A stretch of DNA of 13,693 bases from Actinobacteria bacterium UBA7422. Lineage in GTDB: Bacteria; Actinomycetota; Actinomycetes; S36-B12. The notes below the pieces were generated by a model. The model searched no databases and had not been told where the DNA came from. It saw only the letters and a list, made by a program, of their open reading frames with translations. Every line of letters starts with the position of its first letter. The first letter of the stretch is position 1. Positions 1 to 4,853 of the stretch are shown here, piece by piece. The stretch is taken from assembly GCA_002469525.1 (NCBI GenBank), contig DKME01000152.1, forward strand, positions 1,440 to 15,132, given 5' to 3'. A program made the translations under genes and the position numbers.

Positions 1-353
1 GCCAAGTGCACCTTGCGCTTATCAATTGAAATATTGCCAGCTGACTTAACCGCTGCTGCAACGTCCGCTGTGGTGATTGAACCGAAAAGTTTGCCGGTCG
101 CGCCAGCTTTGGCAGGAACAACAATCACCATTGATTCAAGGGTCTGCTTAATTTCATTGGCGTGGTCGCGGTCACGAACCTCGCGCACCTTGCGGGCACG
201 CTTGATTTGAACAACCTGCTTTTCGCCGCCACGGGTCCATGCAATTGCGAAGCCACGTGGAAGCAAGAAGTTACGACCGTAACCGTCCTTCACTTCAACA
301 ATGTCTCCAGCAGTTCCAAGACCACTGACTTCCTGGGTGAGGATAAGTTTCAT
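1..353 (-). CDS. rplI: 50S ribosomal protein L9 (partial, C-terminus outside window)
   Basis: L9 of the large ribosomal subunit, binding 23S rRNA near the L1 stalk base. The minus-strand frame begins at an ATG (353-351) and stays open to the window edge, giving about 117 residues of a protein that is usually near 148-150. The N-terminus begins MKLILTQEVSGLG, followed by a GDIVEVKDGYGRNFLLPRG stretch, the classic L9 N-domain signature. A lysine/arginine-rich connecting helix and the start of the C-terminal domain (LFGSITTADVAAAV) follow. A GGAGA Shine-Dalgarno-like sequence lies upstream of the start. It is the last visible gene of the rpsF-ssb-rpsR-rplI operon, 25 bases after rpsR. Identity is secure; only the C-terminus is missing. 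Confidence 0.97.
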   Translation of the reverse strand, partial: MKLILTQEVSGLGTAGDIVEVKDGYGRNFLLPRGFAIAWTRGGEKQVVQIKRARKVREVRDRDHANEIKQTLESMVIVVPAKAGATGKLFGSITTADVAAAVKSAGNISIDKRKVHL

Positions 354-378
354 TATTTGTCTCCAGTTTCCGTGTTAA

Positions 379-639
379 TTAGCGAGTAGCCGCTGAGTAG
401 GGAAGAAGTGCCATTTCACGGGCGTTCTTCACTGCCATGGCTACGTCGCGCTGGTGCTGGGTGCAGTTGCCTGTTACCCGGCGAGCGCGAATCTTGCCGC
501 GATCGGAAATGAATTTGCGAAGCAGGTTGACGTCTTTGTAGTCAAGACCTTTTACTTCTTTCTTGCAGAAAGCGCAGGCCTTAGCCTTCACCATCTTGTT
601 CTTGTCCAACATTTGTTGGCGCTTGTTCTCGCGTGCCAT
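379..639 (-). CDS. rpsR: 30S ribosomal protein S18
   Basis: S18 of the small subunit platform, which binds 16S rRNA as a heterodimer with S6. The product is 86 residues, a normal length. The sequence has CAFCKKEVKGLDYKD near residues 22-36, then the signature LLRKFISDRGKIRARRVTGNC followed by TQHQRDVAMAVKNAREMALLPY. A CxxC pair, a later Cys in TGNC and a nearby His suggest the zinc-binding (C+) form of S18 (inference from the residue pattern). The start codon has an AAGGAG Shine-Dalgarno about 9 bases upstream. It lies between ssb and rplI, the usual actinobacterial order. Confidence 0.98.
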   Translation of the reverse strand: MARENKRQQMLDKNKMVKAKACAFCKKEVKGLDYKDVNLLRKFISDRGKIRARRVTGNCTQHQRDVAMAVKNAREMALLPYSAATR

Positions 640-679
640 TGTGTTAACTCCTTGAAGTTATTAGTGAAAATTTATGTGA

Positions 680-1162
680 TTAAAAGGGTGGTTCGTCAAA
701 GTTTGCCGCGGGTGCATTCGTCGCCCAGGGGTCGTCCGCTGGTGCGGAAGAACCGCCACCAGAGCCGCCACCGGAGTTAAATCCACCGTCGGAGCGTTGA
801 ACTCGGTTGACCTTGGCTGTTGCATATCGCAATGCGGGACCAACGTCTTCAACTTCAACTTCCATTACCGTTCGCTTTTCGCCCTCGCGGGTTTCATAGG
901 AACGCTGCTTCAATTTGCCTGAAACGATTACGCGAGTTCCCTTTGTCAGAGACTCGGCAACATTCTCGGCGTATTGACGCCACACGCTGCACCGCAAGTA
1001 GGTCGGATCCCCGTCTTTCCATTCATTGGTTGTCTTGTCCAAATACCGTGAATTGGTAGCAATGGTGAATGAAGCAACAGCTGCACCGCTTGGGGTGAAA
1101 CGCAGTTCGGGATCGTTGGTCATGTTGCCAACAACCGTCACGTTGATGTCCCCGGCCGCCAT
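680..1162 (-). CDS. ssb: Single-stranded DNA-binding protein
   Basis: Essential SSB that coats single-stranded DNA in replication, repair and recombination. I start it at the ATG at 1162-1160 (MAAGDINVTVVGN), which overlaps the rpsF stop codon as TAATG. A start at 1189 would add 9 residues lying inside rpsF and has no better support. The resulting 160-residue protein has an OB-fold from residue 4 to about 110 (VTVVGNMTNDPELRFTPSG, then RCSVWRQYAENVAESLTKGTRVIVSGKLKQRSY). A Gly/Ser/Ala/Pro-rich linker follows, and then an acidic tip ending DEPPF, the conserved tail that recruits partner proteins. Its operon position and the stop/start overlap imply coupled translation with rpsF. Confidence 0.97.
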   Translation of the reverse strand: MAAGDINVTVVGNMTNDPELRFTPSGAAVASFTIATNSRYLDKTTNEWKDGDPTYLRCSVWRQYAENVAESLTKGTRVIVSGKLKQRSYETREGEKRTVMEVEVEDVGPALRYATAKVNRVQRSDGGFNSGGGSGGGSSAPADDPWATNAPAANFDEPPF

Positions 1163-1470
1163 TAGGAAACCTTCTCCGGTGTGGACCAATTGGGGCGAAT
1201 CACCTTGGTGCGAACGATCGCTTCGTTGAGGGAGAGTTGACGGTCAAGCTCGGCAACTGCTTCGGGGGTCGAGGTCATCTCGATTACCACGTAGTAGCCA
1301 TCGGTCTTGTGGTTGATTTCATAGGTGAAGCGACGCTTGCCCCAGAAATCAAATTTGTCAATTGAACCGCCGTCGGCCTTGATCACGTTAAGGAACGTTT
1401 CAAGACTGGGGGTAATTGTTTTTTCTTCAAGTTCAGAGTCCAGAATGACCATGACTTCGTATTTACGCAT
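1162..1470 (-). CDS. rpsF: 30S ribosomal protein S6
   Basis: S6, the S18 partner in the 30S platform. The product is 102 residues and begins MRKYEVMVILDSELEE, with the family hallmark KADGGSIDKFDFWGKRRFTYEI and a YYVVIEM strand. The ATG at 1470 is preceded by a very strong Shine-Dalgarno (GGAGGTGGG), part of which lies in the 3' arm of a leader hairpin (see 1482-1524). It is the first gene of the cluster, and its stop codon overlaps the ssb start. The upstream neighbour in the same direction is a toxin gene ending 107 bp away, not the gene normally found here in actinobacteria. Confidence 0.98.
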   Translation of the reverse strand: MRKYEVMVILDSELEEKTITPSLETFLNVIKADGGSIDKFDFWGKRRFTYEINHKTDGYYVVIEMTSTPEAVAELDRQLSLNEAIVRTKVIRPNWSTPEKVS

Positions 1471-1481
1471 GTATTAACCCA

Positions 1482-1524
1482 CCTCCTTCGGACTAAACGG
1501 CCACGGCATTTCCGTGACAGGAGG
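1482..1524 (-). promoter_or_regulatory. Candidate S6:S18-binding leader of the rpsF operon
   Basis: On the minus strand, CCTCC (1524-1520) can pair with GGAGG (1486-1482), which is the rpsF Shine-Dalgarno. Inside lies a perfect 5-bp hairpin CACGG/CCGTG (1516-1512 with 1506-1502, 5-nt loop). Between that hairpin and the closing stem is an unpaired stretch containing GTCCGAAGG. A short hairpin plus an unpaired CCG just before a stem that hides the ribosome site matches the known S6:S18 leader motif of rpsF operons as I recall it (established for several bacteria; assignment here is by eye). A possible -10 hexamer TAGTCT lies at 1544-1539, which would start the transcript just upstream of the structure. 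Confidence 0.6.
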
Positions 1525-1576
1525 ATTAATGCGTGCTCAGACTAGCCGCAACCAGCTCCAACTCCACAACAGGTCG

Positions 1577-1978
1577 CTATTCCAGGGTTACCGGTGAGAT
1601 TCCTAACGACTGCGCAACCTGTGATTGCACCTTGTCGAAAGTCAAGATTTGGTTGCATGCAGCTGCCATTGCAGAGGCAAGATGGAGGCTGTCCAAGGTT
1701 CGCAGTTGAGTCCTCGCGGCAATTTCCGCTGCGTTTTCGACTATTTCAGGTGAAACTTCCACGAGCACCATGCTGGAAAGGTCTCGCTTAAGTAATGTGC
1801 CAGCCATCACACCTTCAATCGAACTGACGTACCGTCCAATTACCCGGCGCACCTCAACGATCGTGAGAACCGATGTTATTGGGGCTTGTACAGATTCCAG
1901 ATATGAATTTGTTATTTGGGATTGAATTTCCGTTACATATCGTTTTGCCAGCGCACTGCTGTCAATGTAGACGCTCAC
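1577..1978 (-). CDS. vapC: VapC-type PIN-domain ribonuclease toxin
   Basis: Probable toxin of a type II toxin-antitoxin pair. PIN-domain VapC proteins are magnesium-dependent endoribonucleases that cleave tRNA or rRNA when the antitoxin is degraded. The 133 residues carry the acidic quartet: Asp6 (YIDSSAL), Glu42 (IVEVRR), Asp96 (LDSLHLASA) and Asp115 (TFDK). The length is normal. The start is GTG (1978-1976), overlapping the antitoxin stop codon as GTGA, so translation is likely coupled. Its stop lies 107 bp from rpsF in the same orientation, with no obvious terminator between. The target RNA cannot be read from the sequence. Confidence 0.9.
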   Translation of the reverse strand: MSVYIDSSALAKRYVTEIQSQITNSYLESVQAPITSVLTIVEVRRVIGRYVSSIEGVMAGTLLKRDLSSMVLVEVSPEIVENAAEIAARTQLRTLDSLHLASAMAAACNQILTFDKVQSQVAQSLGISPVTLE

Positions 1979-2271
1979 TCGTCTCCACGATCCTCATTGA
2001 TCAGGTCCCACGTGGTAACCCCCTCGGGCAACACCCCGAGTCCCCCAAGCACAGCGTTAAGGGGAGGAAGTGGTCCCCAACTGGTGGGTTGCCTGATCCA
2101 GCCCTCACGAATCCCTTTGGCAACCTCGGGTGAGAATTCAATGGGTGAATCAATCGGGGTGATTCGTGCAACGGGTTTGCCATGATCGGTGATCACGAAC
2201 TCTTCACCGCTTTGAACCCGACGCAAATACTCGGACAGATGCGCCTTAGCCTCACGAACCCCGATCTCCAT
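1975..2271 (-). CDS. vapB: Phd/YefM-family antitoxin
   Basis: Antitoxin of the pair with the overlapping PIN toxin. The N-terminal half is classic Phd/YefM: MEIGVREAKAHLSEYLRRV then EEFVITDHGKPVARITPID (residues 1-41), the dimeric DNA-binding fold. The C-terminal part (about residues 42-98, Pro/Gly/Trp-rich, ending INEDRGDE) would be the flexible toxin-neutralising tail. The ATG at 2271 is preceded, with exactly 6 nt between, by a -10-like TAATGT, and no Shine-Dalgarno is visible, so a leaderless start is likely. Phd-type proteins usually autorepress; a candidate operator overlaps the promoter (2271-2304). Confidence 0.9.
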   Translation of the reverse strand: MEIGVREAKAHLSEYLRRVQSGEEFVITDHGKPVARITPIDSPIEFSPEVAKGIREGWIRQPTSWGPLPPLNAVLGGLGVLPEGVTTWDLINEDRGDE

Positions 2272-2304
2272 GTAGTCACATTAACATGAAAGTGTAACCA
2301 CATT
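2271..2304 (-). promoter_or_regulatory. Promoter and candidate operator of the Phd-type antitoxin gene
   Basis: The minus strand carries TAATGT (2283-2278) followed by 6 nt and then the ATG, a leaderless promoter pattern. On the plus strand two similar 12-mers, TGTAGTCACATT (2271-2282) and TGTAACCACATT (2293-2304), match at 10 of 12 positions. They start 22 bp apart, about two helical turns, and bracket the -10 box. This fits an operator bound cooperatively by antitoxin dimers (inference). I saw no good -35 hexamer. Confidence 0.5.
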
Positions 2305-2420
2305 GCTTGTTCCACAGCTTTGGTTTTCCGTCAATGGGCCCCCAGATCGCAAATCGTTCTATACATATATATGCGTCGAATTAAAGATGCTCTTATGAGC
2401 CAACTCCACACCAAAGCCAA

Positions 2421-2448
2421 TCGGTACCGAAATTGGTACCATCTATTT
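2421..2448 (+). promoter_or_regulatory. Promoter and palindromic operator of the RHH antitoxin gene
   Basis: TCGGTACCGA (2421-2430) is a perfect 10-bp palindrome, and TGGTACCA (2434-2441) is a perfect 8-bp palindrome. Their GGTACC cores are spaced 12 bp apart. The second core contributes to TACCAT (2437-2442), which is followed by exactly 6 nt and the ATG at 2449. That is a leaderless promoter whose -10 box lies inside the candidate operator, as expected for autorepression by a ribbon-helix-helix antitoxin. A second AT-rich element (TATACA, 2360-2365) upstream could drive a longer transcript. Confidence 0.55.
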
Positions 2449-2721
2449 ATGAGCATGAACCTACGCCTCTCGGAATCCTTAGCCAAAAGCCTCAAAGCGC
2501 TTTCCAAGGAAACCGGCAAGTCCCAACAGGAACTAGCCCGTGAAGCGATCGCGGAGTACGTGACCCACTACAAGCTGCTGCGTTTCCCGCCTGAGATTCG
2601 ACACATGATCATCCCAGCGGAGCGTGAATTCGGGGAGTTCTATTCCGAGAATCCTGTGACCTTGCCCCCCGGTGTGACTTCAGATGAAATCATGCGGGAT
2701 CTACGAAAAGACCGATTGTGA
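2449..2721 (+). CDS. Ribbon-helix-helix (CopG-like) antitoxin
   Basis: Probable antitoxin for the overlapping PIN toxin. The frame is open from 2320, but I start at ATG 2449 (MSMNLRLSESLAKS). The TACCAT box lies exactly 6 nt before it, and MNLRLSESLAKSLKALSKETG then begins directly with the RHH beta-strand. The ATG at 2455 and the upstream ATG at 2371 are alternatives. The RHH fold spans about residues 3-45 (strand NLRLS, helix ESLAKSLKALSKETG, helix SQQELAREAIAEYVTHY). The C-terminal tail (to MRDLRKDRL) should bind the toxin. The stop TGA overlaps the toxin start as GTGA. The gene is divergent from the other toxin-antitoxin pair, and the two start codons lie 178 bp apart. Confidence 0.82.
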   Translation: MSMNLRLSESLAKSLKALSKETGKSQQELAREAIAEYVTHYKLLRFPPEIRHMIIPAEREFGEFYSENPVTLPPGVTSDEIMRDLRKDRL

Positions 2722-3143
2722 AAAAGATTGAGCAGCAGATTTGCTACTTGGATTCCAATGTCCTAATTAGTCGGATATCTCCCGAGCGCAGGTCTGATCT
2801 GATCGCGCACTACTTGCAGCAAGGACGTCTCCAAGGATTTACTTTCTTTAGCAGCGTCCTTGCTTCACTTGAAGTAAGCCGGTTTCTGCACCGAACCAAC
2901 ACACCCGAACGGACCCAGAAGCAATTTCAAGAACATAAGACTGATGCCCTTGCAGGGACTGAGTTGGTAAGACTAAATTCACAAATGCTCACGAGTGCTT
3001 CGACTTTCACTTTCCCGCATCTTGGATCCCTCGACTCGATTCATCTTGGTACCGCACAAGCAATAGGGGCTTCCCACTTCCTGACTAACGACAAACAACT
3101 CCTACGCGCATGTGAAGAAGTCGGACTCGCGACCAGTTTCTAA
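2718..3143 (+). CDS. vapC: VapC-type PIN-domain ribonuclease toxin (second module)
   Basis: PIN-domain endoribonuclease toxin of 141 residues. Visible acidic residues are Asp12 (YLDSNVL), Glu52 (SLEVSRF), Asp106 (LDSIHLGTA) and Asp125 (TNDKQLL), the expected quartet. The start is GTG (2718-2720) inside a GTGA overlap with the antitoxin stop, the same arrangement as the module on the other strand. It is clearly divergent from the first toxin (different helices between the motifs), so this is a second independent module, not a recent duplication. No own ribosome site is apparent, consistent with coupled translation. Cleavage target unknown. Confidence 0.9.
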   Translation: MKKIEQQICYLDSNVLISRISPERRSDLIAHYLQQGRLQGFTFFSSVLASLEVSRFLHRTNTPERTQKQFQEHKTDALAGTELVRLNSQMLTSASTFTFPHLGSLDSIHLGTAQAIGASHFLTNDKQLLRACEEVGLATSF

Positions 3144-3187
3144 ACAGAATCTCTCGCTGTCGCTGACGGTGTTTCGCCAAAAGAAAA

Positions 3188-3253
3188 TAGGGCTAACCCC
3201 TCACTTGTCCAGTTAGGCTTGAATCGCTAACTTCATTTCCTCATATTCCCAAC
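3188..3253 (+). promoter_or_regulatory. Upstream box plus leaderless promoter of the first secreted-protein gene
   Basis: A 16-mer TAGGGCTAACCCCTCA (3188-3203) recurs exactly at 3843-3858 upstream of the next signal-peptide gene. Its core GGGCTAACCC is a near-palindrome. Downstream lie TTGAAT (3219-3224), 17 nt, CATATT (3242-3247), 6 nt and the ATG, a good leaderless promoter. An alternative pair is TTGTCC (3205-3210) with TAACTT (3228-3233). No Shine-Dalgarno is visible. The box would be centred near -58 if the start codon is +1, an activator-like position. Confidence 0.55.
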
Positions 3254-3823
3254 ATGAAGACGTTCAGGATCGCAATAACCAGCCTTGTTCTCTCCGTTGC
3301 CCTGATACCACCCGTGGCAACGGCTCAGCCCACTGCGCGAGCTACCAGCAAATCACTGCCTGTTGTTTCCATGTGTCTAGGTGCCGGTCAAAGCGGTGAC
3401 CTGTCGTATCTGAGTGTGACGTCCCGCAAACCATCAACGATCATCGTTGCTTGTCCAGACGGTGGAGATGACGATCCACAAGGGGACACTTCCGATACGT
3501 ACCTCAGCGATATCACGTGGAAGAAGTGGAATAAGAAAACCGCCGTTGGCAAAGGAACTTTAAATCTTCCGGTCACTCAATGCATCTACACGTCCCCAGC
3601 TGACGGGACACCCAGTGACGTGCAGACCATGTGCTCAACCTCCGGGGACGTAGGCAACGTCACCGTCATGAAAAAATTCGATGCCAGAATTGTGCTAACA
3701 GCACCCAAGAAGTTCAAAAAGAATAAGCGGGAATTCACAAAAGTTGGGCTGACATTTACCAATGGCGGACCCGATGGAAAGACCTCTGCAAAGTACGTTC
3801 CGCCTCGAAAAGCCAGTGAGTAG
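3254..3823 (+). CDS. Putative secreted protein of unknown function
   Basis: 189 residues with an evident Sec signal peptide: MKTFRIAITSLVLSVALIPP then VATAQP, with a likely AxA-type cleavage after residue 24. The mature part is polar, with four cysteines (two early, in MCLGAG and IVACPDGG; two later, in TQCIYT and TMCSTS) that could form two disulfides. It has an acidic patch DGGDDDPQGD followed by YLSDITWKKWNKKTAVGKGTL. The C-terminal third is Lys-rich and beta-like (APKKFKKNKREFTKVGLTF). No anchor or LPXTG motif is seen. I do not recognise a named family with certainty; the W-x-x-W/Gly pattern recalls small secreted actinobacterial proteins. It shares an upstream 16-bp box with the following gene, so the two are probably co-regulated. 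Confidence 0.75.
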   Translation: MKTFRIAITSLVLSVALIPPVATAQPTARATSKSLPVVSMCLGAGQSGDLSYLSVTSRKPSTIIVACPDGGDDDPQGDTSDTYLSDITWKKWNKKTAVGKGTLNLPVTQCIYTSPADGTPSDVQTMCSTSGDVGNVTVMKKFDARIVLTAPKKFKKNKREFTKVGLTFTNGGPDGKTSAKYVPPRKASE

Positions 3824-3842
3824 TCAACAAAGCAGTTCGGGC

Positions 3843-3918
3843 TAGGGCTAACCCCTCAATACCGCTAATTTGCTTCAAAAAACTTTCGCTAATAAAAATT
3901 TTCATGCATGGTGGCTAA
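3843..3918 (+). promoter_or_regulatory. Second copy of the 16-bp box with promoter
   Basis: The 16-mer TAGGGCTAACCCCTCA (3843-3858) is identical to that at 3188-3203. Measured to the start codon it lies exactly 10 bp further upstream (61 versus 51 nt from box end to ATG), about one helical turn, so the box faces the same side of the DNA. CATGGT (3907-3912) sits 6 nt before the ATG as a weak leaderless -10. TTGCTT (3870-3875) with TAAAAA (3893-3898) at 17-nt spacing is an alternative promoter. Confidence 0.5.
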
Positions 3919-4155
3919 ATGAAACACAAGTTTGCGATTGGCACCTTGCTCTGCGGCGTCTTAATCATGCCCATTTCAGTCCCGAGTGCCCAAGCAGCAG
4001 ATCCAGCTGAAGTGACCTTCACCACGGATGGAAACTGGACTGTCCCCACTGGCGTAGAAATCGTTGAGGTCAATATTTCAGGTGGAGTGGGAGGCAGCGG
4101 TGGTAGAAACTCAAGTGACCGCCCAATGACGCGACGAGTAGTACTCAATGATTGA
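3919..4155 (+). CDS. Truncated exported Gly-rich-domain protein
   Basis: 78 residues. A clear signal peptide (MKHKFAIGTLLCGVLIMPIS then VPSAQAADP, cleavage likely after SAQA) is followed by VTFTTDGNWTVPTGVEIVEV then NISGGVGGSGG. This matches the start of the Gly-rich domain found in many bacterial surface proteins and tail fibres, with consensus like F-T-x-x-G-x-W-T-V-P-x-G-V followed by long glycine runs. Those proteins normally continue for hundreds of residues. Here the frame leaves the domain after about 35 mature residues and ends in an unrelated tail (SSDRPMTRRVVLND), so I read it as a 3' deletion product next to the response-regulator promoter. It may be non-functional or a short exported remnant. 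It shares its upstream box with the preceding secreted-protein gene. Confidence 0.55.
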   Translation: MKHKFAIGTLLCGVLIMPISVPSAQAADPAEVTFTTDGNWTVPTGVEIVEVNISGGVGGSGGRNSSDRPMTRRVVLND

Positions 4156-4176
4156 TCTACCCAACATAATAAACAC
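4142..4176 (+). promoter_or_regulatory. Leaderless promoter of the response-regulator gene
   Basis: CATAAT (4165-4170) is a near-consensus -10 hexamer, followed by exactly 6 nt and the ATG at 4177. TACTCA (4142-4147) with a 17-nt spacer is a weak -35. No Shine-Dalgarno lies between, so the transcript probably begins at the start codon. The promoter overlaps the end of the truncated gene before it. Confidence 0.5.
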
Positions 4177-4818
4177 ATGACTCTGCGTTGCCTTGTCGTT
4201 GATGACGACGACTTCTCGCGAACGACGGTTGCCGCAGCAATCGCGGGCGGTCAGATCGAAGTTGTCGCAGTAGTCGGAACAGCATCGGAAGCTATTGGAT
4301 TAGATGTTGCCAATATTGACGTAGCTGTTCTAGATCTTGATTTGGGTGAAGGACCCAATGGGATCGATTTGGCGCACGGTCTACGTAAACTAAATCCAAC
4401 TATTGGCATTGTGTTGCTCACATCGTTCAGTGACCCAAGGCTTTTCGCCGCGAGTGTGAAAGAACTCCCTACCTCGAGTGCCTATGTAGTTAAGCAGTCG
4501 TTGAAAGATATTCGAATTCTGACCACCGCCATAGTGGCTAGTTCTGAAATATCGCAAGAACAGAGTGAATCAGAAGTGCCGCGAGTTCCCCTCTCCGACA
4601 GTCAAGTCGAGACTCTGCGGCTTCTTGCTTACGGGCTCTCGAATTCAGAAATTGCGAGGGTCCGAGTTGTAACCGAGAAGTCTGTCGAGCAGGCCGTTAA
4701 GCGAGCAGCTACCGCACTCGATATCGAAATTGATCCAACGGCGAATCAACGGGTTGCGCTCGCCCGTGCATTCTTTTCGCTCACCGGTGCGACACGACAC
4801 CCTCACCTGCACCGCTAA
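4177..4818 (+). CDS. NarL/FixJ-family two-component response regulator
   Basis: 213-residue DNA-binding response regulator. The receiver domain spans residues 1-120: acidic cluster Asp9-Asp12 (VVDDDDFS), phospho-acceptor Asp53 (VLDLDLGEG), Thr82 (LLTSF) and Lys106 (YVVKQS), all expected switch residues. A linker of about 20 residues rich in Ser/Glu follows. The LuxR-type helix-turn-helix at about 138-185 (LSDSQVETLRLLAYGLSNSE then IARV) is typical except that the recognition region is somewhat divergent (VVTEKSVEQAVKRAATALDI). The cognate sensor is the kinase gene that follows immediately. A plausible but unproven target is the repeated 16-bp box upstream of the two secreted-protein genes just before it. 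Confidence 0.93.
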   Translation: MTLRCLVVDDDDFSRTTVAAAIAGGQIEVVAVVGTASEAIGLDVANIDVAVLDLDLGEGPNGIDLAHGLRKLNPTIGIVLLTSFSDPRLFAASVKELPTSSAYVVKQSLKDIRILTTAIVASSEISQEQSESEVPRVPLSDSQVETLRLLAYGLSNSEIARVRVVTEKSVEQAVKRAATALDIEIDPTANQRVALARAFFSLTGATRHPHLHR

Positions 4819-4853
4819 ATTTCATGCAATCAATTCGGCTGTGGAGCCACCAC

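Noticed and set aside
454..780. Plus-strand open frame opposite rpsR and ssb
   Set aside because: It is antisense to two unmistakable genes and shows no family features; a shadow frame.
1577..3143. Duplicated toxin-antitoxin locus
   Set aside because: The antitoxins belong to different folds and the toxins share only PIN motifs, so they are independent modules.
3254..3823. LPXTG-anchored or lipoprotein surface protein
   Set aside because: There is no lipobox cysteine at the cleavage site and no C-terminal sorting motif or membrane segment; a freely secreted protein is the better reading.
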